A DNA stretch of 64,000 bases from Diaphorobacter nitroreducens (lineage in GTDB: Bacteria; Pseudomonadota; Gammaproteobacteria; Burkholderiales; Burkholderiaceae_C), in assembly GCA_003755025.1 (NCBI GenBank), contig RJVL01000001.1, positions 793,112 through 857,111 on the forward strand, read 5' to 3'. Numbering within the stretch: position 1 is the first letter of the stretch; each line of letters opens with the position of its first letter. The translations under genes were made by a program, and so were the position numbers. Below, piece by piece: positions 35,077-44,897 of this stretch. The notes under the pieces were generated by a model, which saw nothing but the letters and a program-made list of their open reading frames with translations, was not told the DNA's origin and made no database searches.

Positions 35077-37721
35077 CCGGGCGTGCTCAGCCGCTTGAGC
35101 TGGTAGAGCGCGTCCAGCGCCTCGCGGGGCGACAGCTGGTCCGGGTGGATCTGCGCCAGGGCGGACTCCACGGGGCTCACGGCCGCCACCTCGGGCGCGG
35201 GCGGCGGAGCGAACAGGTCCACCTGCAGCTCATCCTCGCCCGCGCGTTCTTCCAGCGCGGCGAGCGTGTGGCGCGCGTGGTGCAGCACGGCGGCGGGCAC
35301 CCCCGCCAGCTTCGCCACCTGGATGCCGTAGCTGCGGCTGGCGGGGCCGGGCTGGATCTCGTGCAGGAAGACGATGTCGTGGCCGGACTCGGTGGCGCCC
35401 ACGTGCACGTTCACCGCGTGCGGGTGGCGCGCCGCTAGCTCGGTCAACTCGAAGTAATGCGTGGCAAACAGCGTGAACGCGCGGGTCTTGTCATGCAGAT
35501 GGGTGGCGATGCCGCTGGCCAGCGCCAACCCGTCGAAGGTGCTGGTGCCGCGGCCGATCTCGTCCATCAGCACCAGGCTGTGCGGCGTGGCGGCGTGCAG
35601 GATCTGCGCCGCTTCGGTCATCTCCAGCATGAAGGTGGACTGGGCATTGGCCAGGTCGTCGGCCGCGCCGATGCGGGTGTGGATCGCGTCGATGGGACCC
35701 AGCCGGCAGGCCGCGGCCGGCACGTGGCTGCCCATGCTCGCCAGCAGCACGATCAGGGCGACCTGCCGCATGTAGGTGGACTTACCGCCCATGTTGGGGC
35801 CGGTGATGATCTGCATGCGCGCGTTGGCGTGCAGGCGCGTGTGGTTGGGGATGAAGGCGCCGCTCGATGTTTCGGCCAGCCGGGCCTCCACCACGGGGTG
35901 GCGGCCCGCCTCAATGTCGATGCAGGGCTCGTTGACGAATTGCGGTGCGCACCAGTTGAGCGTGAGCGAGCGCTCGGCCAGCGTGCACAGCACGTCCAGC
36001 GTGGCCAGCGCCTGCGCCAGCCGCGTGAGCTGGGGCACATGCGGCTGCAGCTGGTCCAGCACCTGCTCGTACAGCCACTTCTCGCGTGCGAGGCCGCGTT
36101 CCTGGGCCGACAGTGCCTTGTCCTCGAAGGTCTTCAGCTCGGGCGTGATGAAGCGTTCCGCGTTCTTCAGTGTCTGGCGGCGGCGGTAGTCCTCGGGCAC
36201 CTTGTCCGCGTGGCTGCTGGTGACCTCGATGTAGAAGCCATGCACCTTGTTGAACTGCACACGCAGGTTGGGGATGCCGGTGCGCGCCTTCTCGCGCGTC
36301 TCCAGGTCGAGCAGGAAGTCGTCGCAGTTGTTCTGGATGCCGCGCAGCTCGTCCAGCTCGGCATCGAAGCCCGGCGCGATCACGCCGCCGTCGCGCACCA
36401 GCGCGGCGGGTTCCTCCAGGATGGCGGCACGCAGCAGTGCCGCGCAGTCGACGGGGGGCTGCAGGTGGCTGAAGATTTGGGCCAAAAACGGCTCTGGCGC
36501 TTGACTGTTAAGCGCGAGAAGCTCTGCTTTTTGTAGCGTCTTGCACAGCGCCACCAGCTCGCGCGGGCGCACCTGCCGCAGCGCGATGCGCGCGGTGATG
36601 CGCTCCACGTCGCTCACGCCGCGCAGTTCGCTGCGCAGGAGCTGCCACGGGCCCTGGCCGCTGCCGGCGCCGCGCAGCGCGGCCGTGGCCGCCAGGCGCT
36701 GGCGCGCGTCGCTGCGGTCGCGGCGCGGCTCCAGCAGCCAGGTCTTGAGCAGGCGGCTGCCCATGCCGGTCATGCAGGTGTCCAGCAGCGAGAACAGCGT
36801 GGGCGCGTCCTCGCCGCGCAGGGTCTTCACCAGCTCCAGGTTGCGCCGCGTGGCCAGGGGCAGGTGGATCAGTTCGTCGCTTTGCTGTACGCGCACGCCG
36901 TGCACATGGGTGAGTGCGCGGCCTTGCGTGTGTTCGGCGTACTGCAGCAGCGCGGCGGCGGCGGCATGGGCGTGGGGCAGGGCCTCGGCATTCCAGGCCT
37001 GCAGGCTGGCCGCGCCGAGCTGCTCCAGCAGCTTGCGCTCGCCCAGGGCACCATCGAACTGCCAGTCGGGCCGCAGGCTCATGGGGCAGGTGAACACGCC
37101 GCCCTGGCGCAACTGGGTCAGTTGTTCTTCAAAGCGCTGGGTGACGCCCGCGCTGTAGATCACCTCGCTGGGGGCAATGCGTGCGAGCCAGGTGCCCACG
37201 TCGGCCTGTGCACATTCGGCCAGCTGCACCACACCCTGGGTGACGGAGAGCCACGCCAGGCCGCAGCGCGCACGCGCGCCCTGGTGCACGGCCAGCAGCA
37301 TGGACTCGCTCTTGTCGGACAACAGTTCGCTATCGGTGAGCGTGCCGGGGGTGACCACACGCACCACCTTGCGCTCCACGGGGCCCTTGGCGGCGCCCAC
37401 TTCGCCCACCTGCTCGGCAATGGCGACCGACTCGCCCATCTTGATGAGGCGGCCCAGGTAGTTCTCCAGCGCATGAAAGGGCACGCCCGCCATGGTCACC
37501 GGCTGGCCGGCCGACTGGCCGCGTTGGGTGAGGGTGATGTCCAGCAGGCGCGCGGCCTTCTCGGCATCGGCGTAGAAAAGCTCGTAGAAGTCGCCCATGC
37601 GGTACAGCAGCAGCGTGTCGGGGTGCTGGGCCTTCAGGGCCAGGTACTGCGCCATCATGGGCGTGTGGTTCGAGAAGTCGGCCTCGTCGGGGCGCGGGGT
37701 GGGCGCGGGTTTCCCGGTCAT
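35067..37721 (-). CDS. mutS: DNA mismatch repair protein MutS
   Basis: An 884-residue protein that recognises mismatches. The mismatch-reading motif is near the N-terminus ([11 protein letters not shown]). The connector and lever domains follow, then the clamp, and the ATPase with Walker [14 protein letters not shown] (~residue 640), [16 protein letters not shown] and FATHYFEL. The C-terminal dimerisation tail ends near [13 protein letters not shown]. Residues ~396-414 in the lever region ([17 protein letters not shown]) are encoded by a copy of the palindromic repeat, in frame. Start at ATG 37721. Confidence 0.97.
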   Translation of the reverse strand: MTGKPAPTPRPDEADFSNHTPMMAQYLALKAQHPDTLLLYRMGDFYELFYADAEKAARLLDITLTQRGQSAGQPVTMAGVPFHALENYLGRLIKMGESVAIAEQVGEVGAAKGPVERKVVRVVTPGTLTDSELLSDKSESMLLAVHQGARARCGLAWLSVTQGVVQLAECAQADVGTWLARIAPSEVIYSAGVTQRFEEQLTQLRQGGVFTCPMSLRPDWQFDGALGERKLLEQLGAASLQAWNAEALPHAHAAAAALLQYAEHTQGRALTHVHGVRVQQSDELIHLPLATRRNLELVKTLRGEDAPTLFSLLDTCMTGMGSRLLKTWLLEPRRDRSDARQRLAATAALRGAGSGQGPWQLLRSELRGVSDVERITARIALRQVRPRELVALCKTLQKAELLALNSQAPEPFLAQIFSHLQPPVDCAALLRAAILEEPAALVRDGGVIAPGFDAELDELRGIQNNCDDFLLDLETREKARTGIPNLRVQFNKVHGFYIEVTSSHADKVPEDYRRRQTLKNAERFITPELKTFEDKALSAQERGLAREKWLYEQVLDQLQPHVPQLTRLAQALATLDVLCTLAERSLTLNWCAPQFVNEPCIDIEAGRHPVVEARLAETSSGAFIPNHTRLHANARMQIITGPNMGGKSTYMRQVALIVLLASMGSHVPAAACRLGPIDAIHTRIGAADDLANAQSTFMLEMTEAAQILHAATPHSLVLMDEIGRGTSTFDGLALASGIATHLHDKTRAFTLFATHYFELTELAARHPHAVNVHVGATESGHDIVFLHEIQPGPASRSYGIQVAKLAGVPAAVLHHARHTLAALEERAGEDELQVDLFAPPPAPEVAAVSPVESALAQIHPDQLSPREALDALYQLKRLSTPGFE
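36481..36540. repeat. Palindromic element inside mutS, translated in frame
   Basis: GCCAAAAACGGCTCTGGCGCTT-gactgtt-AAGCGCGAGAAGCTCTGCTTTTTGTAGC. The GCGCTT/AAGCGC stem (36497-36502 with 36510-36515), the seven-base loop and the A-run all match the intergenic copies. It encodes about 19 residues in the lever domain where other MutS proteins have unrelated sequence. Confidence 0.75.
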
Positions 37722-37790
37722 CTGCGTGCGTGTTCCTTGGGTGCGGAGGAAAGTGGCAAGGCGCGCGACGCGCCAGGATTGGTGCGGGCC

Positions 37791-38660
37791 CTAGGCCGGC
37801 TGCGGGCCGGGGCGGCCGTCTTCCACCACGAATCGGGCCAGAGTGTACGCGGCGCTGCCGGCATTCAGCGGGTCGCGCAGGGCGCGCAGCGTGGTGGTCC
37901 AGCGCGTGGGCGTGATGTCGCACAGGCCGTAGCCGCGCTCCTCGCAGCGTGCCAGCAGCACATGGGGGTTATGGCGCGCGATGGCATCCACCTTCTCCTG
38001 CGTGGTGCCGGCGCGCGAGGAGATCGAGGTGCCGCAGAACTCGCTGGCCAGGATGCGCGGCGCACCGTGGGCATGCGGCCCGTGTGGCGCCATCACGTTG
38101 CAAACATAGTTCTGGTGGATGTCGCCGCCCAGCAGCACCGTGTTGCGCGGCGGGTGCTGCGCCAGCGCCTGCAGCAGGCGGTCGCGTGCGGCGGGCAGGC
38201 GCCCGGGCAGCGCATCCGGAGCGGGTGTGGTGCGCGTGCGGCCGACGGGGCTGGTGGCGTCACCCAGCATGAAGCGGTAGTGGTACCAGCGGTCGGGGCG
38301 CAGGCCGGCCACCTCCACATGCACGCTGTGGCCCAGTTCAGGCAGCGCCATCGCCGTGCCTTGCTGCACGATGTGGCGAAACTGCGCGTCGTCGGCCAGT
38401 TCCCAGCGTACGGTCAGGGGGCCGGCCCAGGGTGCGTGGGCGCCGGCCAGGTCCGCGGGCGGAAGCACGCGGGTCCAGAGGACCACGCCGTCGTGTACTG
38501 GGTCGCCACTGGCCACACCCAGGCCAAAGGGGTCGTGCCGCACGGCGGCCTGGGCCCAGGCCCAGCGGGGCAGTTGCGTGGCCATGCCGGCCCAGGCGGC
38601 CTGACGCAGCAGTGTGCGGCGCGAGATGTCAAGCGAAGGCGGGTGCACGGGACATCGCAC
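37791..38660 (-). pseudogene. phoD: PhoD-like alkaline phosphatase with a large internal deletion
   Basis: A 289-residue frame without internal stops. It has a twin-Arg signal (ISRRTLLRQAAWAG) and the PhoD N-terminal domain (FGLGVASGDPVHDGVVLWTR, WYHYRF). The sequence then passes from GRTRTTPAPDALPG straight to LPAARDRLLQALAQ and LLGGDIHQNYV. In full PhoD proteins (~500 residues or more) more than 200 residues separate these parts, holding the ASCQN motif, the first metal Asp and most ligands. The join lies near 38195-38215. The product is unlikely to be a phosphatase. The start seems to be GTG at 38660. It lies between a cyclase gene and mutS on the same strand. Confidence 0.75.
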
Positions 38661-38674
38661 AAGGGGGCCAGGCG

Positions 38675-40198
38675 TCAGGCAGCAACCACGCGGTTTTTGC
38701 CGGTGCGCTTGGCCAGGTACATGCCCTGGTCGGCGCGGCGGATTGCGTCGGCGCTGCCTTGTTCGCCCTCCACTTGGGCCACACCGGCGCTGAAGGTGAT
38801 GAGCACCCGCTCCTGGTCTTTGAGGAAGTAGCGCGTGGTCAGCTCGCGTTGCAGGCGCTCCATGGCCTTCACGCCTTCCGCCAGTTCGGTGTCGGGCAGG
38901 ATGATGACGAATTCCTCGCCGCCATAGCGCGCCAGCTGGTCCTGCGGCCGCATCACCTCGCGGGTGACCTGCGCCAGATGCACCAGTGCCGCGTCGCCGG
39001 CGGTGTGGCCCAGGCGGTCATTGATGGACTTGAAGTTGTCCACGTCCAGCAGCGCCACGCACAGCGGCGCATCCTGGCGGCGCGCACGCGCGATCTCGCG
39101 CTCCATGGCCTCGGCAAAGCCCTTGCGGTTGAGCGAGCCCGTCAACGGGTCGTGGCGCGCCTGGGCGCTCGCGCGGTCCAGCTCCTGGCGCAGGTGGTCG
39201 ATTTCGGCGTGCTTGGCCTCGGTGCGCTCGCGCAGTTCCTGCAGTTCGCCGCGCGTCACCCGGCTGCTCAGCGCCATGGCGCGCGTGGCGGCCATGACTT
39301 CCTCCAGCAGCGGCATGATGTCCTGCAGTTGCGTGGCCTGGCTGATGCGTTCGGCGCAATCCTCCATCTTGGCGTTGTAGGCGCTGCTGGATTCATCCAT
39401 CTGCGCCAGGCGCTCGATGAACGTGGCCAGCAGTTCGCGCATCTGCATCTGCGCGTGAACGGTGCGTTCCTTGGCCTCAGTCTGCTTGAAGATGACGTCC
39501 TTGAGGCGTCGCTGCACGTCGTCCAGCCGGCGCAGCGTGAGCGGCGGGGTGGAGGCCGCAAGCAGCGCCTCGGCCTGGCCGTGCAGCCACTCGTCGTCCA
39601 TGCTCAGGGCGGCAATGTTCTCGAACACCAGGCGCAGCAGGCTGAGCAAGCTCAGCCGGATGGCGGCTTGGTCTTCCGCCGCGAAAGACAGGCGGTAGCT
39701 GAAGTTGCCGAGCATCAGCTCGGCGGTGGAGACGGGTGGGTCGGGCTCGCGCAGGAAGGTGCTCAATTGCGCAGCCAGCTCATGCACGCGGGCATCGTCC
39801 TCGCCCAGCGCCGGCAGGGTGTTGTCCACCAGCCGCGCCAGATTCTGCGCCAGTGTCAGCGGCAGGTGGTCAATCCGGGTGCTCGCGGGCTCGGGCGCGG
39901 CCACGGGCGAGAGTCCCAGGTTGGCGTATCCCACCAACACGTTTTGCAAAACGCCCCAGTCCTGCTGGGTGATGGCGGTTTCCAACAGGCCCAGCAACCG
40001 CTTCTGCGCCGGGGTCTGGCCGGGGATCACCCGCGAGATCTGCCGCAGCTGGGCGCTGGGAAACGCCGGCGCGCTGGTGGTGCCGGCCACTTCGTCATAG
40101 AGGGCCTGGTAGTGGTCGGGCGTGGGAGGAAGCCGGCGCGTGGCGAGTAGCTTGAGCGTCTCGCGGGCAATTTCAGAAGGGGATTTGGCGGAGGCCAT
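38675..40198 (-). CDS. Diguanylate cyclase with N-terminal helical domain
   Basis: A 507-residue cytoplasmic protein; no transmembrane helix is seen. Residues 1-~250 are mostly helical (opening SPSEIARETLKLLATRRLPPTPDHY, a form shared by a family of beta/gammaproteobacterial GGDEF proteins). A coiled-coil region (~240-320) leads into the GGDEF domain with RYGGEEFVIILP near residues 423-434. The inhibitory RxxD site lies five residues before it (RPQDQLARYGGEEF). It makes cyclic di-GMP. The start is uncertain: ATG 40198 is used; ATG 40222 would add eight residues. Confidence 0.9.
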   Translation of the reverse strand: MASAKSPSEIARETLKLLATRRLPPTPDHYQALYDEVAGTTSAPAFPSAQLRQISRVIPGQTPAQKRLLGLLETAITQQDWGVLQNVLVGYANLGLSPVAAPEPASTRIDHLPLTLAQNLARLVDNTLPALGEDDARVHELAAQLSTFLREPDPPVSTAELMLGNFSYRLSFAAEDQAAIRLSLLSLLRLVFENIAALSMDDEWLHGQAEALLAASTPPLTLRRLDDVQRRLKDVIFKQTEAKERTVHAQMQMRELLATFIERLAQMDESSSAYNAKMEDCAERISQATQLQDIMPLLEEVMAATRAMALSSRVTRGELQELRERTEAKHAEIDHLRQELDRASAQARHDPLTGSLNRKGFAEAMEREIARARRQDAPLCVALLDVDNFKSINDRLGHTAGDAALVHLAQVTREVMRPQDQLARYGGEEFVIILPDTELAEGVKAMERLQRELTTRYFLKDQERVLITFSAGVAQVEGEQGSADAIRRADQGMYLAKRTGKNRVVAA

Positions 40199-40291
40199 CT
40201 GCAGGGACGCAGGAAGATGCAAACAGCCAAAAGTGTGACAGAGTGCAGCCCGCTTGGATAGCAGGCCGGGTCAAGCCATGTGTAAATCGTG

Positions 40292-41266
40292 TCAGTTGAC
40301 CAGAACCAGTTTCCCGATCACCGCACGTGCGCCCATGTGGGCAAACGCGGCGGGTAGCTGTGACATGGGCATGGTTCGGTCGATGGCGGGCCTGATCTTG
40401 CCCTGCGCATACCACTGGAGCAGGGTGCCCATCATCGAAGCATTGGCCTGGGGCTCGCGCTTGGCGAATTCGCCCCAGAACACGCCGACGACAGAAGCAC
40501 CCTTGAGCAGTGGCAGATTCAACGGCAATGAAGGGATGGGGCCCGATGCGAAGCCGACCACCAGATAGCGGCCTCGCCAGGCGATGGCGCGAAATGCGGG
40601 CTCTGCCAGTGCGCCGCCCACCGGGTCGTAGATGACGTCCGGTCCCCGCCCGTCGGTCAGTGACTTGGCGGCGTCGCGCAGGTCCTCCACGCTGTAATTG
40701 ATCACGGCATCGGCGCCCAGCTTCAGGCACACGTCGCATTTTTCGTCCGTGGAGGCGGCGGCGATCACGCGCGCTCCCTTGGCCTTGGCGATCTGAATCG
40801 CGGCGGTGCCCACGCCGCCAGCCGCGCCCAGCACCAGCACGGTTTCGCCTGCCTGGAGCTGGCCCCGGTCCAGCAGGGCGTGGTAGGAGGTTGCATAGGT
40901 CATGATGAATGCCGCCGCATCCACATGGCCAAAGCCGTCCGGCAGGGGTATACAGCGTGCGGCCGGGGCGATGGTGTGCGTGGCGAAACCGCCCGTGCCG
41001 CTAAGGCAGGCCACGTTTTGACCCACCTGCAGATGGGTGACGCCGTCGCCCACGGCCTGCACGACGCCCGCGAACTCCGAGCCGGGCACGAAAGGCAGGG
41101 GTGGTTTGATCTGGTACTTGTTCTGCACTATTAGCAGGTCGGGAAAATTCAGGCTTGCCGCGCGGATCTCGACGAGGACCTCGCCCGCCTTGGGAGCCGG
41201 GTCGGGCAGTTCTGTCCAGGCCAGGGCCTCGACGCCGATGGGGTTGGTGCAGAGCCAGGCGTGCAT
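40292..41266 (-). CDS. NADPH:quinone oxidoreductase, zinc-independent MDR family
   Basis: A 324-residue medium-chain reductase. The GroES-like N-terminus is seen (AASLNFPDLLIVQNKYQIKP), with the FVPGSEFAGVV motif and the NADPH-binding VLGAAGGVGTAAIQIAK at ~residues 143-159. No zinc-ligand Cys/His set is present, as expected for quinone oxidoreductases. It probably reduces quinones or enones; the substrate is not known. Start at ATG 41266 with AGGAGA at good spacing. It is divergent from surE. Confidence 0.9.
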   Translation of the reverse strand: MHAWLCTNPIGVEALAWTELPDPAPKAGEVLVEIRAASLNFPDLLIVQNKYQIKPPLPFVPGSEFAGVVQAVGDGVTHLQVGQNVACLSGTGGFATHTIAPAARCIPLPDGFGHVDAAAFIMTYATSYHALLDRGQLQAGETVLVLGAAGGVGTAAIQIAKAKGARVIAAASTDEKCDVCLKLGADAVINYSVEDLRDAAKSLTDGRGPDVIYDPVGGALAEPAFRAIAWRGRYLVVGFASGPIPSLPLNLPLLKGASVVGVFWGEFAKREPQANASMMGTLLQWYAQGKIRPAIDRTMPMSQLPAAFAHMGARAVIGKLVLVN

Positions 41267-41349
41267 GAATGTCTCCTTGGTCGCTACGAATCTGTTGGGC
41301 GGGCATCATAGGGGCCGTCTCTGAGGCTGGGTTGTCCCTTGCGTGACCA

Positions 41350-41378
41350 GCGACAGCGTGTGTGCGCGCTCCTACAAT
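41350..41378 (+). promoter_or_regulatory. Likely promoter of the surE-pcm-nlpD-rluD operon
   Basis: GCGACA (41350-41355), 17 bases, TACAAT (41373-41378). The -10 lies 24 bases before the surE start. The same TACAAT hexamer occurs near other gene starts in this window (44883, 53275). Confidence 0.5.
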
Positions 41379-41402
41379 GCCAGCCGTTCCGCCTTCCAGA
41401 CC

Positions 41403-42185
41403 ATGAAAATCCTCATCTCCAACGACGACGGCTACCAGGCGCCTGGCATCGTGGCGCTGCATGACGCCCTTAAGACCATTGCTGATGTGGAAGTGGTGGC
41501 TCCCGAACACAACAATAGCGCGAAGTCGAACGCCCTGACGCTGCATTCGCCGTTGTATGTGCAAACCGCGCACAACGGCTTTCGCTATGTCAATGGCACG
41601 CCCGCCGATTGTGTGCACATTGCGCTGACGGGCCTGCTGGGTTACCGGCCCGATCTGGTGGTCTCCGGCATCAACAACGGCGCCAACATGGGCGACGACA
41701 CAATTTATTCCGGCACGGTGGGTGCTGCGATGGAAGGCTATCTTTTCGGAATCCCGTCCATCGCCTTTTCGCAGGTGGACAAGGGGTGGGGCGAGATCGA
41801 GTCGGCTGCGCGCAAGGCGCGCGAGATCGTTCAGCAGATGGATCGCCAAAACCTGGTCGGCGAAGCCCCCTGGCTGTTGAACGTCAACATTCCCAATATG
41901 CCGTATGACGCATTGCGGCCCTTGCGCATGTGCCGCCTGGGCCGGCGCCATGCGGCAGAGCGTGTCATTGAGCAGCAGAGCCCGCGTGGGGAGCTGATGT
42001 ACTGGATCGGTGGCGCTGGCGCCGCCAAGGACGCGGCGGAGGGCACCGATTTTCATGCCACGGCCCACGGCCATGTATCCGTCACGCCATTGAAGGTGGA
42101 CCTGACCGATTACGACGGACTGGGGTATTGGGCGCAGACCCTGGCCCGTCTCGTACCAGCGCAGGCGTCCGGCGAGGTGGCTTGA
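41403..42185 (+). CDS. surE: 5'/3'-nucleotidase SurE
   Basis: A 260-residue survival protein with the metal site ISNDDG (residues 5-10, Asp8 and Asp9) and the motifs [18 protein letters not shown] and [21 protein letters not shown]. It hydrolyses nucleoside monophosphates in the cytoplasm, and is linked to stationary-phase survival in other bacteria. Start at ATG 41403, a perfect match to the family N-terminus; 20 extra codons upstream are excluded. The stop overlaps the pcm start (TGATG). Confidence 0.96.
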   Translation: MKILISNDDGYQAPGIVALHDALKTIADVEVVAPEHNNSAKSNALTLHSPLYVQTAHNGFRYVNGTPADCVHIALTGLLGYRPDLVVSGINNGANMGDDTIYSGTVGAAMEGYLFGIPSIAFSQVDKGWGEIESAARKAREIVQQMDRQNLVGEAPWLLNVNIPNMPYDALRPLRMCRLGRRHAAERVIEQQSPRGELMYWIGGAGAAKDAAEGTDFHATAHGHVSVTPLKVDLTDYDGLGYWAQTLARLVPAQASGEVA

Positions 42186-42955
42186 TGCAGCGGCGTCCAG
42201 GTTTTCCTGCGCGGATCGACTGGCGCCAACCCGGTGCACCCACCGCGGCGCCACCGGTAGGCGCGCGCCGCGAGGTGCAGCCGCCCACGCCGCACGGCGT
42301 GGGGCTGGACTCCGCTACCGTGCGCGGACGCATGGTGCAGCGACTCGCAGCCTCGGGCATCTCGGCGGGGGCGGTTCTTCAGGCCATGGGAATGATTGAG
42401 CGGCATCGTTTTGTCGACACCGCCTTGGCCAACCAAGCCTATGAGGACACCAGTCTGCCCATCGGACTGGGTCAGACCATTTCCAAACCCAGCGTGGTAG
42501 CACGCATGATCGAATTGTTGCTGGGGGCCGAGTGCGCGCGCGGAAATGGAATGGGCCGGGTGCTGGAGATCGGCACGGGCTGCGGCTATCAGGCAGCGGT
42601 GCTGTCGCGTGTCTCGCGCGAGGTGTATACCGTTGAACGCTTGCGCGCGTTGCATGAAAAGGCGCGAGACCACTTGCGCCCGCTACGCCTGGCAAATGTG
42701 CACCTGATCCTGGGCGATGGAATGCTGGGTTACCCCAGCGGCGCGCCCTATGCGGGCATCATTGCCGCGGCGGGGGGAGATAGCCTTCCCGCCGCGTGGT
42801 GCGAGCAACTTGCCGTGGGTGGCCGGCTGGTCGCCCCACTGGCGGGCGCCGACGGCCAACAGATGCTGCTGGTCGTTGATAAAACTGCGCAAGGCTTGAA
42901 GCAGGGCATTCTGGAAGCCGTGCATTTCGTCCCCCTAAAATCGGGGATCGCCTGA
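42185..42955 (+). CDS. pcm: Protein-L-isoaspartate O-methyltransferase
   Basis: A 256-residue enzyme that starts repair of isoaspartyl residues with S-adenosylmethionine. Family motifs are RHRFVDTALANQAYEDTSLPIG, QTISKPSVVARMIELL, and the SAM site VLEIGTGCGYQAAVL (~residues 126-140). An extra N-terminal stretch of ~45 Pro/Arg-rich residues precedes the catalytic core, so the protein is longer than the ~210-residue Escherichia coli form. Translation is coupled to surE by overlap. It lies just before nlpD. Confidence 0.94.
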   Translation: MQRRPGFPARIDWRQPGAPTAAPPVGARREVQPPTPHGVGLDSATVRGRMVQRLAASGISAGAVLQAMGMIERHRFVDTALANQAYEDTSLPIGLGQTISKPSVVARMIELLLGAECARGNGMGRVLEIGTGCGYQAAVLSRVSREVYTVERLRALHEKARDHLRPLRLANVHLILGDGMLGYPSGAPYAGIIAAAGGDSLPAAWCEQLAVGGRLVAPLAGADGQQMLLVVDKTAQGLKQGILEAVHFVPLKSGIA

Positions 42956-42966
42956 AGGATTTGCTT

Positions 42967-43878
42967 ATGTTGGTATCGCGTAGTCTTGTGGTTTGGGGAG
43001 TTGCCGTGCTGGCTGGCGGTTTGCTGGCGGGGTGCAGCACCCCGATCAACAGGGCTCCCGTGGAAGATCGCGGCACCTTTGCCGCGAGCAGCGGCACGAC
43101 GGGGCCCGCGGGGGCCGTGCCTGAGGTCAAGCCCTTGCCTGGTGCTGAAAACGCGGGCAAGCCTGGCTACTACACCGTGAAGCCAGGCGACACGCTGATT
43201 CGCATTGGCCTGGAAAACGGGCAAAGTTGGAAAGACATCGCGCGCTGGAACAACCTGGAAAACGCCAACCTTATCGAGGTGGGCCAGGTGCTGCGTGTGG
43301 TGTCCCCTGCTGCGGCTGCGGCGACTGCGGTGGCATCTGACACCGGTGTGGTCACCCGCCCCGTCACGTCTTCGCCCTTGGCTGCAGCATCGGCTGCGAG
43401 CGCACCCAAGCCGTCGGCGTCGGCGGCGTCTACACCGGCCGCGGTGGCGCCGGCAGCGGCACCCAGCGCGCCAGCGGTGGCCTCCGCGCCCGCCGCTGCC
43501 GCTGCAACGGATGACGTCAACTTTATCTGGCCCTCGTCGGGCAGCCTGTTGGCGGGATTCGACGAGGTGCGTAACAAAGGCTACGACATCGGCGGTAAGG
43601 CAGGCGATCCGGTGCTCGCCGCTGCCGATGGGCGTGTGGTGTACGCCGGGGCTGGGCTTCGCGGCTATGGCAACCTGGTGATCTTGAAACACAACAACAC
43701 CTATCTCACGGCCTATGCGCACAACCAGACGCTGCTGGTGAAGGAAGACCAGAACGTGCGCCGCGGCCAGAAGATTGCCGAGATGGGAAGCACCGACGCG
43801 GATCGTGTGAAACTGCATTTCGAAATCCGGCGCCAGGGCAAGCCCGTGGACCCCGCCCGCTACCTCCCCTCCCGTTGA
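42967..43878 (+). CDS. nlpD: NlpD-type lipoprotein, LysM plus degenerate LytM domain
   Basis: A 303-residue outer-membrane lipoprotein. The lipobox is LLAGC near residue 20, LysM lies at ~65-115 (YYTVKPGDTLIRIGLENGQSW), and an Ala/Pro linker is followed by the LytM (M23) domain. Key zinc residues are lost: the usual HxGxDI is NKGYDIG and the usual HLHFE is KLHFEI. This fits NlpD and EnvC, which activate cell-division amidases rather than cut peptidoglycan. Start at ATG 42967 with AAGGA upstream; a TTG at 42961 is also in frame. The gene is followed by rluD, not rpoS. Confidence 0.92.
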   Translation: MLVSRSLVVWGVAVLAGGLLAGCSTPINRAPVEDRGTFAASSGTTGPAGAVPEVKPLPGAENAGKPGYYTVKPGDTLIRIGLENGQSWKDIARWNNLENANLIEVGQVLRVVSPAAAAATAVASDTGVVTRPVTSSPLAAASAASAPKPSASAASTPAAVAPAAAPSAPAVASAPAAAAATDDVNFIWPSSGSLLAGFDEVRNKGYDIGGKAGDPVLAAADGRVVYAGAGLRGYGNLVILKHNNTYLTAYAHNQTLLVKEDQNVRRGQKIAEMGSTDADRVKLHFEIRRQGKPVDPARYLPSR

Positions 43879-43892
43879 GCGCGCCGGCTTCC

Positions 43893-44897
43893 ATGGGAGA
43901 GGCGTCCTGGCTGGAGGATGCTGATCCGGCAGAGACAGGTGGGAGTCAGGCGGACGAGTTTGAGGCGGAACTGCGGGAGGTCGTCGTGGGCGCCGAGCAG
44001 CATGCTCAGCGGCTGGACAAGGCACTCGCGGAACTGGTCCCAGAGTTTTCCCGCAGTTATCTGCAGCAGTTGCTGCTCCAGGGCTGCGTACGCCTGAATG
44101 GGCGGGAGGTACAGAAGCCGGCGTCCAGGGTCAAGGCCGGGGACCGCATTGCGGTCGAGATGCGCCCTACGCAGCAGAGCCAGGCTTTTCGGCCCGAGCA
44201 ATGGCCATTGGATGTGGTGTATGAGGATGAGCACATCCTCGTGATTCACAAGCCTGCGGGGCTGGTGGTGCATCCCGCGCCCGGCAATTGGAGCGGCACG
44301 TTGCTGAACGCCTTGCTTGGCCGGGATGCGCAGGCGATGCAGGTGCCGCGTGCGGGCATCGTCCATCGACTGGACAAGGACACCAGTGGCCTCATGGTCG
44401 TTGCGCGCAGCCGGTCGGCCATGGATGCACTCGTCCGCATGATCGCTGCGCGCGAGGTCAGCCGCCAGTATGTGGCGCTGGGGTGGGGCGGCTGGACGGG
44501 GGCCGCACATCGATCGGTGCATGCCCCGATCGGTCGTGACCCGCGCAATCGCCTGCGGATGGCGGTGGTCGATCTAGCACAGCATCCAGGCAAGGAAGCC
44601 CGCACCGATTTCGACCTGATAGATGCCAACGAGGAGGTGTGCCTCGTGCGTTGCACGCTGCACACGGGGCGAACGCACCAGATCCGCGTGCATATGGCAT
44701 CCATACGTCATCCCTTGGTGGCAGATGCACTGTACGGCGGCGCGATGGCCGGGCCCATGCATCGACAGGCGCTGCATGCATTCCGGCTGGCGTTTGTACA
44801 CCCGGTCACTGGCGCTCCCCTGGAGTTCCACGCGCCGCTGCCGGAAGACATGGCGCAGGCGCTGGATTTTTGGGGGCTGCGCTACAATCGCCCCTGA
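43893..44897 (+). CDS. rluD: 23S rRNA pseudouridine synthase, RluD family
   Basis: A 334-residue RluA/RluD enzyme. It has an N-terminal S4 domain (RLDKALAELVPEFSRSYLQQLLLQGCVRLNG) and the catalytic domain with GIVHRLDKDTSG (catalytic Asp161). The late motifs TGRTHQIRVHMASIRHPLVADALYGG follow. It converts uridines in helix 69 of 23S rRNA to pseudouridine if it acts as RluD. A TTG at 43875 overlapping the nlpD stop is an alternative start; I chose ATG 43893. The usual neighbour pgeF is not here. Confidence 0.9.
   Translation: MGEASWLEDADPAETGGSQADEFEAELREVVVGAEQHAQRLDKALAELVPEFSRSYLQQLLLQGCVRLNGREVQKPASRVKAGDRIAVEMRPTQQSQAFRPEQWPLDVVYEDEHILVIHKPAGLVVHPAPGNWSGTLLNALLGRDAQAMQVPRAGIVHRLDKDTSGLMVVARSRSAMDALVRMIAAREVSRQYVALGWGGWTGAAHRSVHAPIGRDPRNRLRMAVVDLAQHPGKEARTDFDLIDANEEVCLVRCTLHTGRTHQIRVHMASIRHPLVADALYGGAMAGPMHRQALHAFRLAFVHPVTGAPLEFHAPLPEDMAQALDFWGLRYNRP

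Noticed and set aside
43500..43878. nlpD as an active M23 endopeptidase
   Set aside because: Two zinc-site positions are changed (NKGYDIG and KLHFEI in place of the usual His residues), so an amidase activator is more likely.
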